From Sulfurimonas sp. UBA2011 (GTDB lineage: Bacteria; Campylobacterota; Campylobacteria; Campylobacterales; Sulfurimonadaceae): DNA of 64,000 nt. The position numbers and the translations under genes were made by a program. Shown piece after piece: positions 8,664 to 17,656 of the stretch (its first letter is position 1; every line of letters starts with the position of its first letter). Below the pieces are notes generated by a model. The model had not been told where the DNA came from. It did no database searches and saw only the letters and a list, made by a program, of their open reading frames with translations. Where the stretch lies: the NCBI GenBank assembly GCA_002335055.1, contig DDCH01000011.1, positions 157,516 through 221,515 on the forward strand. Direction: 5' to 3'.

Positions 8664-9956
8664 TTACAGATTTAAAATTTTTCTAACAACTTCTCTGTCA
8701 TCAAAGGGGAATGCTTCATCATAAATGATTTGATGTGATTCATCACCTTTACCTAGGATTACTACGACTTCATCCTCTTCTTGTATCTCAAGCGCCAATT
8801 CTATAGCTCTCTTTCTATTTAACTCAACTACAACATTAGTTGTGTCATCTATGCCACTCAGAATATCACGCACTATATTCTCAGGATCTTCATGACGAGG
8901 ATTATCAGTAGTTATAAATACTTTTTTTGCTAAAGAAGCAGCTACTCTTCCCATTATTGGGCGTTTAATAGTATCTCTATCTCCACCCGCTCCAAATACA
9001 ACTATAAGCTCTTTCTCTTTTAAAGAATTGAGAACTTGTTGCATTCCATCAGGAGTATGTGCAAAATCTACAATGACATTTGGTAAAACACAAACTTGTT
9101 CCATTCTACCGCTAACACCAGCAAAGTTATCCACTACATCAGCTATATCTTCTAGTTTTTTGTCTGTTATAAGATGAACAGCTGCAATTGCACCCATTAA
9201 ATTATAGAGATTAAAAAAACCGTGTGTTGAAGCAGTAAATGGAACTATGTCTTGGAAATGTTGAATCAGACCACTACTCCCATCATTAAGAGAATAGGCC
9301 ATAAGTCTATATGTAGAAGGATTTTCTATTCCATAAGTAAAAGCATTTTTAAAATTAAAGTTTGCTCTTGTCTCATCTTTATTTATAAGTTTTTTACCTT
9401 CATCTTGGAAAAAAGAGTTTTTAACATAGATATAATCTTCTAAGGTCTTATGATAATCTAGATGATCTTGTGTAATATTTGTTAAAATTTTAAGCTCAAA
9501 GTTAAGCCCTTCTATGCGCTTTTGTACGATAGCATGAGAACTCACTTCCATTATGAAGTATTCACATCCAGCTTCTACTGCCTGGTAAATATGCTTATAT
9601 GTATTTAAAACAGATGGAGTTGTAAGTGTTTTACCCTCAGTTACTGCATCATTCATAAAGAGACCACGCGTCCCTTGCATAGCAGCTTTATAGCCTAAAT
9701 CAAGTAAAAATGAATATATTGCACTAGCGGTAGTAGTTTTACCATTTGTCCCTGTAATACCTATAATCTTTATCTTATCTACACCAAAAAGTGAAGCGAT
9801 ATCAGTGATTTTAATAATAGAATGTGCTTGATTATCTTTTGCATTTTGAAGAAATTTATAGTTTTGGGCAGTTAAAACAAAGGCTGTTTCGCTATCACAC
9901 TCTAAAGAGTTTTCTGTTACATATTTGTAGGCTTGATTTGGTAATTCTATTTTCAA
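8664..9956 (-). CDS. murE: UDP-N-acetylmuramoyl-tripeptide synthetase (Mur ligase E)
   Basis: The 430-residue ligase adds the third residue, expected to be meso-diaminopimelate, to UDP-MurNAc-Ala-Glu in peptidoglycan synthesis. The ATP P-loop GTNGKTTT is at about 69-76. DNPRHEDP near 350-358 is the signature of the DAP-adding form, and the C-terminal GKGDESHQI block is intact. It is shorter than the E. coli enzyme (495), mostly at the N-terminal domain, as in Campylobacter. It overlaps the upstream TPR gene by four bases, so the two are translationally coupled. Confidence 0.95.
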   Translation of the reverse strand: MKIELPNQAYKYVTENSLECDSETAFVLTAQNYKFLQNAKDNQAHSIIKITDIASLFGVDKIKIIGITGTNGKTTTASAIYSFLLDLGYKAAMQGTRGLFMNDAVTEGKTLTTPSVLNTYKHIYQAVEAGCEYFIMEVSSHAIVQKRIEGLNFELKILTNITQDHLDYHKTLEDYIYVKNSFFQDEGKKLINKDETRANFNFKNAFTYGIENPSTYRLMAYSLNDGSSGLIQHFQDIVPFTASTHGFFNLYNLMGAIAAVHLITDKKLEDIADVVDNFAGVSGRMEQVCVLPNVIVDFAHTPDGMQQVLNSLKEKELIVVFGAGGDRDTIKRPIMGRVAASLAKKVFITTDNPRHEDPENIVRDILSGIDDTTNVVVELNRKRAIELALEIQEEDEVVVILGKGDESHQIIYDEAFPFDDREVVRKILNL

Positions 9957-10540
9957 CTATTTTTACCTTTGTCTAGTTTTTTAAAAAGTTTTCGAAGTAA
10001 TGTATCACTAGGGTAAATACTTAGAGCATTTTCTAAGTATGTAAGTGCCATCTCCGCAAAATCATGTTCGATAAGTCTATCTAAAAAGTCAATAAAATCA
10101 TCTTTTTGAGTAATAATAACACGTGTTGAGAACATGATATTTTCAAAAGTTTCTTTGAATTCTGCACCATCTTCTAATATTTTTTTAAAATCACCGTAAA
10201 GAATTCCATCTTCAGACTCTAAGCGATTTCGAATAGGGTCCTCAAAAACTTTACTGAGTTTGTCTAAACTTCCATCAATATTTTGTAGTATTTCACGTAT
10301 TATTTTATCTGCTTGATCTTGATTATCAACTTTGAGTACTTCATAGTAGTCAAATAGTGCTTCAGCACCACCCTCTCCACTCAATGCCATCTCAGAGAGA
10401 ATAACTCCGTTATAGGCTTCCGTAGAATTAGGATATGTTTGTAAGACTCTTGCAAATTTTTCTAAAGCATTTTTATATTCTGCTTTAGAGAAGCTATCTT
10501 TAGCTTGTGACAATATTTGATATTTACTAATTAAACTCAT
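9953..10540 (-). CDS. TPR-like protein of the nifU-murE cluster
   Basis: The 195-residue soluble protein has one clear tetratricopeptide-like pair at residues 15-50 (AKYKNALEKFARVLQTYPNS-like) and a second helical repeat near 160-185 (AEMALTYLENALSIYPSD). No catalytic motif is seen. The same slot between an NFU gene and murE is filled by an uncharacterised protein in Campylobacter (Cj1640), so it is a conserved lineage protein of unknown role. Confidence 0.75.
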   Translation of the reverse strand: MSLISKYQILSQAKDSFSKAEYKNALEKFARVLQTYPNSTEAYNGVILSEMALSGEGGAEALFDYYEVLKVDNQDQADKIIREILQNIDGSLDKLSKVFEDPIRNRLESEDGILYGDFKKILEDGAEFKETFENIMFSTRVIITQKDDFIDFLDRLIEHDFAEMALTYLENALSIYPSDTLLRKLFKKLDKGKNS

Positions 10541-10551
10541 ATAACTAAGAC

Positions 10552-10827
10552 CTATAAGTTGTCTATATCGTTTTCCATACCAAGTGGTACATTAATAACA
10601 GTGATTTCTGGATGGATATCCATACGAAGTTGACGTTCAACTCCATACTTTAGAGTAGTACCACTACTGCCACATCCTACACATGCACCTTTAAGTTGCA
10701 CATATACTGCACCATTCTTTACTGTTACAAAGTCGATATCTCCACCATCTAATGCCAATGAAGGTCTTACTTTATCTATAACAACTTTTACTGGGCCTAT
10801 TAACTCTTCATCTGAAAATGGAATCAT
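10552..10827 (-). CDS. NFU-domain iron-sulfur cluster carrier
   Basis: A 91-residue protein consisting of one NifU C-terminal (NFU) domain. The CxxC pair in GACVGCGSSG (cysteines near 47 and 50) binds an Fe-S cluster for transfer to apoproteins; LALDGGDIDFV near 25-35 is the other family block. It lies 11 bases before the TPR gene on the same strand. Confidence 0.93.
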   Translation of the reverse strand: MIPFSDEELIGPVKVVIDKVRPSLALDGGDIDFVTVKNGAVYVQLKGACVGCGSSGTTLKYGVERQLRMDIHPEITVINVPLGMENDIDNL

Positions 10828-10910
10828 ATTTATCCTTAAATTTTATATTTATTTATTTGTATCATAAAATATGACAATATCGCTTAACAAGTCATAAAAT
10901 AATATATTAA

Positions 10911-12128
10911 CTATTCTTTTAAAGCCATAATATCTTGTACATATGAGGATTTTCTCATACCTACAAGTATATAATCTATACATTCACTTTGAAGTAAAAA
11001 CTTCAAAGCACACTCTTGAAGGGATTCTCTGCACTCACCTAATTTATCTTTTAACATGCTTCTTGTACTTTTAGAGCACTCGTAAGAGACCATATTTCGA
11101 TACTCTTTTAAGAACATGTCAACATATGCAAAAAGAATTTCAAAACTCTTTTCATCTACATCTTCTAAACTTGTTTGAATATGGGGAATTATCTGAGAAT
11201 ATAAAAAACTGTCATAATCTCCTATCCAACCATACTTGTGCTTATTATCATCTAACTGTTCTATAAGGTTGTAAAGAGATTTGAGTTCATCGTTATCACT
11301 TACATTAAGTAGCTCATTGAGGTGCTTATAATACTCACTACTCTCATCATAATCAGCAAGTCTATACATCAACTCACCTTCTTTAGCATTTAGGGGACGA
11401 TTGGATAAAACTCTTAATCCATTTTTCTTTGCCCAGCATGCACATTTTAGACCTTCAGTCTCAAGTATGTTTATTGGTAATTGTATAGTTGTGAAACTAT
11501 GTACTTCATGTCCAACCATCTCAGCCGCTTTATCTGCAAGTGTAATTAAATCCTCATAAGGTAAAAACTCTATGTCGTTTTGATCTTTGGAAAAACTATT
11601 AGAGCTAATACCATAGCTTTTAATAGTTCCATTATTTACCTGTTCTTCTAATGCTACAAAAACATCAAATATTCTATCAAACATATTATCTAGGGCTTCA
11701 TCTCTAGGCATATTTTTATTTAATGCATTAAAAATATAATACTCAGGATTATGCAGTAAATAACAGTCTATTTCTCTTACTTCTAAACGCAGTAGAGTCT
11801 GTTCTAGTTGGTGCAGCATAAAAGACTTACTTATCGAGTGAAAACAAGATTCTGAGTACTCTACAACATCTTCAAAAGGCTCTTCTTTATGTGTCAACAT
11901 ATTTGAGCCTTGAATATAACCAAATTTACTCACAATTTTTACTTCGTCTCGTATATCATTATCAAAATGTCTAAGTGCTTTTGCTATAGCTTTCTCAGCA
12001 GCACCATCCATGTAGTTTGTAGATGTATCAATAAGTCTAACACCCGCTTCTACAGCATCAATGATAGCTTGAACATGTTGTGGGTTCTGGTCAGTTACAC
12101 GGTAAGTTCCAAATGCGAAATTACTCAT
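10911..12128 (-). CDS. Aldo/keto reductase family protein
   Basis: The 405-residue protein is longer than typical members (~320). The N-terminal 120 residues carry the family fold: FGTYRVT, LIDTSTNYMDG (Asp and Tyr of the catalytic tetrad), KIVSKFGY (Lys) and CYLLHNPE (His). The middle, about 240-360, is an acidic helical insertion, and the C-terminus (YILVGMRKSSYV) matches the NADPH-binding end. The substrate is unknown. It is a lone gene between the NFU cluster and the alpha operon. Confidence 0.85.
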   Translation of the reverse strand: MSNFAFGTYRVTDQNPQHVQAIIDAVEAGVRLIDTSTNYMDGAAEKAIAKALRHFDNDIRDEVKIVSKFGYIQGSNMLTHKEEPFEDVVEYSESCFHSISKSFMLHQLEQTLLRLEVREIDCYLLHNPEYYIFNALNKNMPRDEALDNMFDRIFDVFVALEEQVNNGTIKSYGISSNSFSKDQNDIEFLPYEDLITLADKAAEMVGHEVHSFTTIQLPINILETEGLKCACWAKKNGLRVLSNRPLNAKEGELMYRLADYDESSEYYKHLNELLNVSDNDELKSLYNLIEQLDDNKHKYGWIGDYDSFLYSQIIPHIQTSLEDVDEKSFEILFAYVDMFLKEYRNMVSYECSKSTRSMLKDKLGECRESLQECALKFLLQSECIDYILVGMRKSSYVQDIMALKE

Positions 12129-12198
12129 TTTTTCTCTCTTTATAAAAGTATTTTAGAATTGGGAAATCCTCTTTTCGAGGCTAGAAGTTTAAAGGGGT

Positions 12199-12222
12199 TA
12201 AACGCAGCATATACTGCGTTTA
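12199..12222 (-). terminator. Terminator hairpin after rplQ
   Basis: A nine-base stem (12199-12207 with 12214-12222, taaacgcag/ctgcgttta) with a six-base loop, 17 bases beyond the rplQ stop. Only a short T-run follows on the minus strand, so strength is uncertain. Confidence 0.55.
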
Positions 12223-12239
12223 GATTTAAAAAGTAGTAA

Positions 12240-12590
12240 TTATACTAGCTCGATAAATGCCATTGTAGTAGCATCACCACGACGAATTCTAGTTCTAGTA
12301 ATTCTAGTGTATCCACCAGCACGTTCAACGTACTTAGGAGCAATTTCATTTACTAGTTTTTTAGTAGCTTCTTTACTTTGAAGCGCAGCGAATACTGATC
12401 TGTGAGCATTAGAGTCATTCTTACCAGCAATTGTGATAAGTTTTTCTACGTATGAACGTAACTCTTTAGCTTTGATAACAGTAGTTTCGATTTTTCCATG
12501 TTCTATTAACGAAATACTAAGGTTCATAAGAAGTGCAGCTCTATGTGTACTTGTACGACCTAGTTTACGATATCCATGACGGTGTCTCAT
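12240..12590 (-). CDS. rplQ: 50S ribosomal protein L17
   Basis: A 116-residue protein starting MRHRHGYRKLGRTSTHRAAL, the L17 signature at the peptide exit region of the large subunit. It closes the alpha operon, 13 bases after rpoA, as in most bacteria. The body (TVIKAKELRSYVEKLIT, RITRTRIRRGDA) is intact. Confidence 0.98.
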   Translation of the reverse strand: MRHRHGYRKLGRTSTHRAALLMNLSISLIEHGKIETTVIKAKELRSYVEKLITIAGKNDSNAHRSVFAALQSKEATKKLVNEIAPKYVERAGGYTRITRTRIRRGDATTMAFIELV

Positions 12591-12603
12591 ATCTAATCCT
12601 CTA

Positions 12604-13602
12604 TTAAGCTTGTAAAGCTTCTATTTTCTTTTTTAACGCAGTAACTACGTCATCAGCTAAGTCAGCGCCAACTGCAAAACCGAACTCTTGAACTTTTTCA
12701 ACGATTTCATCGTATGATTTTTTTCCAAGATTTTTAACATTTTTTAAGTCATTAGTACTCATAAGTGCAATTTCACCTATTAGCTTAATGTTTGAACGAT
12801 CAAGACAGTTGAAACTACGAGCACTTAAACCTAAACTATCAATGTTAGTTGTTAGTTTTTTAAGATCTGGTGACTCTTCAGCTCTCTCTATTGTTACAGG
12901 TGCTTTAATACTAATCTCTGAGTTAAATACTGCAAGTTGTGCATACATAACTTCTAAAGAATTTTTAAATGCATCTACAGGAGAAATTTGACCATCAGTT
13001 TTAATTCTTAAAATTACTCTTTCAAAGTTAGGATTGTCTTCCACAAGAACATTCTCAATTTTGTAAGTAGCACTTCTTACTGGAGTAAAAAATGCATCTA
13101 AAGCGATATAACCATCTTCTAATTCTTCATAAGTATCTTCACTAGGAACATACCCAATACCTTGAGCAATTTTAATGCTAAAGTTAAGAGTAGAATCTTC
13201 ATTTAAAGTAGCAAGTGGAGCATCAGGTGTTACCACATCAACTTCATCACCACTTAAATCAGAACCTTTAATAGTACAAGGGCCTGCAAAGCTGTAGTTA
13301 ATTTCTGCTTCAGCAGCATCATCGTTTAATTTAAAACGAATATCTTTAAGATTTAAAATAAAATCTGAAATGTCTTCAAGCATACCGCGCACTGAGTCAA
13401 ACTCATGCTTAGCACCCTCGATTTTAATAGCAATTGGTGCGTAACCAACTGAGCTACTTAATAGAAAACGGCGAAGTGGATGAGCTAAAGAGATAGCATA
13501 ACCCGTTTCAAATGGGTATGCAATTATGTTAGCTTCATTTTCACTAATCTGTTCTACCTCAAACTCTTGTGGAGCAAGTGGAGTAGTTTTAATTTTTTTC
13601 AT
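12604..13602 (-). CDS. rpoA: RNA polymerase alpha subunit
   Basis: The 332-residue protein has the usual domains: an N-terminal assembly domain (GYAISLAHPLRRFLLSS near 34-50; KIEGAKHEF), a linker, and a C-terminal DNA/activator-binding domain (residues ~255-320: LGLSARSFNCLDRSNI, NLGKKSYDEIV). It nucleates the core enzyme and contacts UP elements. It sits between rpsD and rplQ, the standard alpha-operon place. Confidence 0.98.
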   Translation of the reverse strand: MKKIKTTPLAPQEFEVEQISENEANIIAYPFETGYAISLAHPLRRFLLSSSVGYAPIAIKIEGAKHEFDSVRGMLEDISDFILNLKDIRFKLNDDAAEAEINYSFAGPCTIKGSDLSGDEVDVVTPDAPLATLNEDSTLNFSIKIAQGIGYVPSEDTYEELEDGYIALDAFFTPVRSATYKIENVLVEDNPNFERVILRIKTDGQISPVDAFKNSLEVMYAQLAVFNSEISIKAPVTIERAEESPDLKKLTTNIDSLGLSARSFNCLDRSNIKLIGEIALMSTNDLKNVKNLGKKSYDEIVEKVQEFGFAVGADLADDVVTALKKKIEALQA

Positions 13603-13629
13603 ATATTAACGCCCTTTTTTTATTAATTA

Positions 13630-14256
13630 CTATTTAGAGTAAAGCTCAACGATTAAACGTTCTTCAACTGGAATAACAACTTCTTCACGTTCTGGTAAAC
13701 GAGTAAAAATACCGTATACTTTCTCAGCATCAATATCAACCCATGGAGCAAGACCAGTTTGGTTAGTTAATTCAATTGCACGAACGATCTGTGCATTTGT
13801 TTTACTTGCTTCTTTAACTTCAATCTTCTGTCCTGGTTTAACACGGTAAGAAGGAATATCAAGTTTTTTACCATCAACTAAGATGTGACCGTGAGTTGTA
13901 AGTTGACGAGCGAATCTACGAGTAGATGCGAATCCCATTCTATAAACAACATTATCTAGTCTGCTTTCGATAAGTGTAATAAGGTTTGTACCTGTATTTC
14001 CACTACGACGTTTTGCTTCAACGAATAAAGCACGAAAGCCTTTTTCAGAAACACCATACATGAATTTAGCTTTTTGCTTTTCATTAAGTTGCAAACCATA
14101 CTCAGAAACTTTCTTACGTCTTTGACCATGTTGACCAGGACCGTAAGGTCTTTTTTCTAATGCAGATTTACCCGCTAAACGACGCTCACCTTTAAGGTTA
14201 AGACTTACACCGAATCTTCTTTCGATTTTTTCTACTGGACCTCTATATCTTGCCAT
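13630..14256 (-). CDS. rpsD: 30S ribosomal protein S4 (cysteine-free form)
   Basis: The 208-residue primary 16S-binding protein starts MARYRGPVEKIERRFG. There are no zinc-binding cysteines in the N-terminal region, so this is the C-minus form. The S4 RNA-binding domain is seen at ~98-160 (SRLDNVVYRMGFASTRRFAR, HGHILVDGKKLDIPSY). S4 commonly represses its own operon by binding the leader, which here contains a candidate hairpin at 15218-15231. Confidence 0.98.
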   Translation of the reverse strand: MARYRGPVEKIERRFGVSLNLKGERRLAGKSALEKRPYGPGQHGQRRKKVSEYGLQLNEKQKAKFMYGVSEKGFRALFVEAKRRSGNTGTNLITLIESRLDNVVYRMGFASTRRFARQLTTHGHILVDGKKLDIPSYRVKPGQKIEVKEASKTNAQIVRAIELTNQTGLAPWVDIDAEKVYGIFTRLPEREEVVIPVEERLIVELYSK

Positions 14257-14267
14257 CAGTAATCTCC

Positions 14268-14660
14268 TTAAACTCTACGACGCTTAGGTGCGCGACAACC
14301 ATTGTGTGGTAATGGTGTAACATCTTTCATAAATGTTACACGGATTCCTTCGATTGCACCAACAGCTTTAACTGCAGTCTCACGACCTGAACCAGGACCT
14401 TGAACTTTAATACCAAGTTCTTTAATACCATGTACTTGTGCTTTAGCAACTGCATCTTCAGTAGCAGCTTGTGCAGCAAATGGAGTAGATTTTTTAGAAC
14501 CTTTAAATCCTAAAGAACCAGCAGAACTCCAAGCAATCATGTTACCCATCTCATCTGTAATTGTTACAAGTGTATTGTTAAATGATGCAGCTATGTGGCA
14601 GATACCACGTGCAATATTTTTCTTTACTACTTTTTTTCTAACAGCTTTTCTTTTTGCCAT
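14268..14660 (-). CDS. rpsK: 30S ribosomal protein S11
   Basis: A 130-residue platform protein of the small subunit. Blocks GICHIAASFNNTLVTITD, AWSSAGSLGFKGSKKSTPFA, the PGSGRETA turn and the C-terminal PHNGCRAPKRRRV are all present. It lies between rpsM and rpsD with short spacers. Confidence 0.98.
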   Translation of the reverse strand: MAKRKAVRKKVVKKNIARGICHIAASFNNTLVTITDEMGNMIAWSSAGSLGFKGSKKSTPFAAQAATEDAVAKAQVHGIKELGIKVQGPGSGRETAVKAVGAIEGIRVTFMKDVTPLPHNGCRAPKRRRV

Positions 14661-14670
14661 AATCTATTCC

Positions 14671-15036
14671 TTACGCAGCGCCGACAGTCTTACGTTTACC
14701 CTTACGAGTACGCGCATTTGTCTTTGTTTTTTGACCACGACATGGAAGACCACGACGGTGACGAATTCCTCTATATGAACCAAGATCCATTAGAGCTTTA
14801 ATATCCATAGCTACTTTCTTACGTAAATCACCTTCAACCATAATTTGGCTTTTTCGGATTTCAGCAGTAATTGCAGCAATATCAGCTTCGTTTAATTCGA
14901 AAACTCTTTTGTTATAGTCAATACCAGTCGCATCTAAAATTAGACGTGACGCATGAAGACCAATACCATAGACATACGTTAAACCGTATTCTATTCTTTT
15001 CTTTTTAGGTAAATCAACACCAGATATACGTGCCAT
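14671..15036 (-). CDS. rpsM: 30S ribosomal protein S13
   Basis: A 121-residue head protein contacting the P-site tRNA with its basic tail (GQKTKTNARTRKGKRKTVG). Begins MARISGVDLPKKKRIEYGLT and contains SYRGIRHRRGLPCRGQ. It is two bases after the rpmJ stop on the same strand. Confidence 0.98.
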   Translation of the reverse strand: MARISGVDLPKKKRIEYGLTYVYGIGLHASRLILDATGIDYNKRVFELNEADIAAITAEIRKSQIMVEGDLRKKVAMDIKALMDLGSYRGIRHRRGLPCRGQKTKTNARTRKGKRKTVGAA

Positions 15037-15038
15037 GC

Positions 15039-15152
15039 TTATCCTTGTCTTTGTTTATGTTTTTTAACTTTGCAGATTACTCTTACAATGCCTTTTCTTT
15101 TGACAACTTTACAGTCATCACACATCTTCTTAACTGAAGCTCTTACTTTCAT
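15039..15152 (-). CDS. rpmJ: 50S ribosomal protein L36 (zinc-binding form)
   Basis: A 37-codon gene, ATG at 15152 and stop at 15039-15041. The product begins MKVRASVKKMCDDCKVV and ends KKHKQRQG, with Cys11, Cys14, Cys27 and His32 forming the zinc site of the C-plus form. It is first in the alpha operon. Confidence 0.97.
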   Translation of the reverse strand: MKVRASVKKMCDDCKVVKRKGIVRVICKVKKHKQRQG

Positions 15153-15217
15153 AAGTCGTCCTTTGTTTGTACATCTTTACTGTTCTTAGGCTAGAAATAT
15201 AATTTCCCACCAAAAGT

Positions 15218-15231
15218 TCACCTCGCGGTGA
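15218..15231 (-). promoter_or_regulatory. Alpha-operon leader hairpin with GNRA tetraloop
   Basis: On the minus strand the leader of rpmJ can form TCACC-GCGA-GGTGA, a five-base stem closed by a GNRA-class loop and followed by ACTTTT. Its place between the candidate promoter and rpmJ fits an attenuator or an S4-binding site. Protein binding is inference. Confidence 0.4.
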
Positions 15232-15324
15232 GAATTAATTAACTTCGCCAATACTTTTATCTATACAGTATATATAAAGATAGAAATACTCTTTCGTTTT
15301 GTTAAAACAGTAAAGCGGATGGGA

Positions 15325-15330
15325 ATTATA
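15325..15330 (-). promoter_or_regulatory. -10 box (TATAAT) of the alpha ribosomal operon
   Basis: On the minus strand TATAAT is followed by TCCCATCCGC and preceded by A/T-rich DNA with T-tracts but no TTGACA, about 170 bases before rpmJ. It fits an epsilonproteobacterial sigma-70 promoter. Confidence 0.5.
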
Positions 15331-15411
15331 CCTAAATATAATTAAAAAGTTTATTAAACCTTAAATATTATTGGGTTATGATGAAAATATATTAAATAAA
15401 AAGGCAATAAT

Positions 15412-15684
15412 ATGAGAACTTGATCAGTCAAGGAAAGAGTCTATCCAACTAACTTAAACCATAATGGTGGTGTCTTTGGTGGCTGAATTATGGGCAAAAT
15501 TGAGAAGGTAGCTTCTATTACGGTAGATGAAATTATAAATGTAGATTTTAAAATTCGTAGTATTGATGAAGGAAATGAACTCTCTGCGTTAAAATCAGTA
15601 GTAGATGCAAAGTTTAAATTTGTCGCACTTGAAAACAACAAAACAGTCGATAATTCTGTGAAAGATCAAGGAATTAGTGTTTAA
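15412..15684 (+). pseudogene. Remnant of a hotdog-fold acyl-CoA thioesterase
   Basis: From ATG at 15412 a single frame reads MRT-stop-SVKERVYPTNLNHNGGVFGG-stop-IMGKIEKVASIT and then runs to a stop at 15682-15684. The block VYPTNxNHxGxxFGGxxMxxxxxVA is the N-terminal catalytic region of YciA/acyl-CoA thioesterases. Two in-frame stops (TGA at codon 4 and after FGG) and loss of the middle segment make it non-functional. The rest of 15153-15411 holds only the alpha-operon leader and promoter. Confidence 0.7.
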
Positions 15685-15686
15685 TA

Positions 15687-15720
15687 ATCTTATGGAAGTA
15701 AAAGCTCACTCCCATAAGAT
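15687..15720. terminator. Hairpin between thioesterase remnant and zinc-finger gene
   Basis: Nine-base arms (15687-15695 and 15712-15720, atcttatgg/ccataagat) enclose a 16-base loop at a convergent junction. The right arm overlaps the end of the zinc-finger gene. Confidence 0.5.
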
Positions 15721-16050
15721 ACTAACTCCATACTCTTGATTCAAAATCACAGACTTTTTGTAATAGACTTTTTTACCATACTTTTTACTAAGAAGCTCTA
15801 CTTCTAGGTCTTCTTCGTTTAGAAGTGCTCTTATGTCTTTATACTGTAACCATTTTCCATACTTTGCTAAAGAGTTTTGCCAAATTTTAAAATCACAACT
15901 TGCATCTTCTCTTAACTCAAAAACTTCTCCGTCTTCAGTTTTCCAGTGTGCATTTGAACAAGCATAGAGTTTTACTTTTTTCCCACTTACTTCTTTATCA
16001 CGAACTTCTATATCACCATCTTCACAGTAGGGGCATTTACCTAGAATCAT
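15706..16050 (-). CDS. Small protein with topoisomerase-type C4 zinc finger
   Basis: A 114-residue protein. The N-terminus MILGKCPYCEDG with Cys6/Cys9, then CSNAHWKTEDGEVFEL and ASCDFKIW, forms a four-cysteine finger like those at the C-terminus of topoisomerase I. The remainder is basic and helical (LLSKKYGKKVYYKKS). It may bind nucleic acid, but no further function can be assigned. It has its own start with GGAG a few bases upstream. Confidence 0.7.
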   Translation of the reverse strand: MILGKCPYCEDGDIEVRDKEVSGKKVKLYACSNAHWKTEDGEVFELREDASCDFKIWQNSLAKYGKWLQYKDIRALLNEEDLEVELLSKKYGKKVYYKKSVILNQEYGVSILWE

Positions 16051-16227
16051 ATTACTCCAATACTTATTGTATTGTGTATACTAATCTAAATAATAAAACT
16101 AGTTCAAGAATATGGCGTATTGACATATTATGAACTTATTTTACGATATATGAATGTCCATGTCCATTAATTTGTCCACTCTACATTACTTTATCAGCCT
16201 CTGTTGTGGTCTCTTCTAAATTTAGAG

Positions 16228-17345
16228 ATGTGGAATGAAAAAACAATTAAAGAAATTTTTCCTGATCATGATCAAAAAAAAGTTGTTTTTAATCGCCTTA
16301 GAACTACTTATGAGGCAATTCAGAATAAAACAAACTCTTATGATAATTTTACACTAAAGAATATCCCAAAAGAGCAGAAGTTTACTTTTAAAGTAGCTGA
16401 GAAACAAGGCTTTGGTTTAGGCTTATGTCCTGTTGCAAGTGAAAAACAAGATGCTGTAACCTCTTAACACTTGATGCAGTTGAGTCTTGTGGTTTTGATT
16501 GTTCATATTGTTCTATACAGAGTTTTTACAATCAAAACGCCATTACATTTGACAGTAGTTTTAAAGATAAACTACTCAAACTTGAACTCGACCCTAATAA
16601 AACATATCATATAGGAACAGGACAAGCCAGTGACTCACTTATGTTTGGAAACCGTGAAGGTGTTTTAGATACCCTCTTTGAGTTTGCCTTTAAAAATCCA
16701 AATGTTATTTTAGAGTTTAAAACTAAAAGTGATAATATAAAGCACTTTTTAGAAAATGATGTACCACCAAATATACTCTGTACTTGGAGTTTAAATACAA
16801 AAACTATCATAGAAAATGAAGAGCATTTAACAGCCTCACTTCACAAACGAGTAAATGCAGCGAGAAGATTAGCTGACAAGGGTGTTAAAGTTGGTTTTCA
16901 CTTTCACCCTATAGTGGAGTATGTTGGATACCTAGATGAGTATAAAGAAGTTTATACCATGCTAACAACTAAATTTAAACCAGACGAGGTTGCACTTATA
17001 AGTTTTGGAACACTAACTTTTATTAAACCAGTAATTAAACAGTTACGAGGTCGTGAGTTTAGAACAAAAATTACTCAGATAGATCATGTAGATGCTAGTG
17101 GCAAGACTTCATATCCAGATAGTAAAAAAGTCGAGATGTTTAAACATGCATATGAGAGTTTTTCTGCTTGGCAAATTGATGAAGAGAGAGTATTTTTTTA
17201 TCTTTGTATGGAGGAGCATCAAATGTGGGAGAAAACATTTGGTTATCAGTATGCAACAAACAATGACTTTGAATCAGCCATGCTTGGAGCATATAGTAAA
17301 AAGCTAGGTCAAGAGTACCTGCTTGGAGGAATTAACCCATTTTAA
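16228..17345 (+). pseudogene. Spore photoproduct lyase-like radical SAM gene with one frameshift
   Basis: Two consecutive frames together make one protein of about 372 residues. The first, from ATG at 16228, ends at a stop at 16465-16467. The second is open from 16443, carries the radical-SAM triad CGFDCSYC, and runs through TGQASDSLMF, LCTWSLNT and GFHFHPIVEY to the end. This layout matches SplB-type proteins, which use S-adenosylmethionine radicals, in spores to repair thymine dimers; non-spore relatives have unclear roles. The break lies between 16443 and 16466, next to a run of five A, and equals a one-base loss. It may be a true lesion, a sequencing error or programmed slippage. Confidence 0.8.
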
Positions 17346-17529
17346 TTAAAAATGTGTCTCCATCTTCATGAAGTGTAAAACTATGCTTATCGCAAAAGTT
17401 TTCATTCATGATTTCGATCATTTCTAAGCTTCTTTCTAGAGCTGTATCTTTTGACTCAATTTCTTGATTATTTTCTAAGTCACTTCTTCTAAAACATCCA
17501 CACTCTCTATCTACTACTATTTTAAACAT
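17332..17529 (-). CDS. Small conserved-looking protein with Cys-rich start
   Basis: A 65-residue acidic protein beginning MFKIVVDRECGCFRRSD, with three cysteines (10, 12 and a later FCDKHSF). It is not recognised as a named family. Its last bases overlap the end of the radical SAM gene by 14 bases on the opposite strand. The ribosome site and composition look genuine, but function is unknown. Confidence 0.55.
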   Translation of the reverse strand: MFKIVVDRECGCFRRSDLENNQEIESKDTALERSLEMIEIMNENFCDKHSFTLHEDGDTFLIKMG

Positions 17530-17656
17530 ATTTATCCTTTTAATTTTGTGAAATAATAGCCAAATGCTCTTTGACTGCTCTTAGTTAATAACTCTGCATA
17601 TTAATTTAAGATATAATTGCACTATTAAAGACTAATAGTCCATAAGGTTTTCGCTC

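Noticed and set aside
12788..12991. Plus-strand open frame of 67 codons inside rpoA
   Set aside because: It is fully antisense to an essential gene, has no recognisable motif and no ribosome site; a shadow frame.
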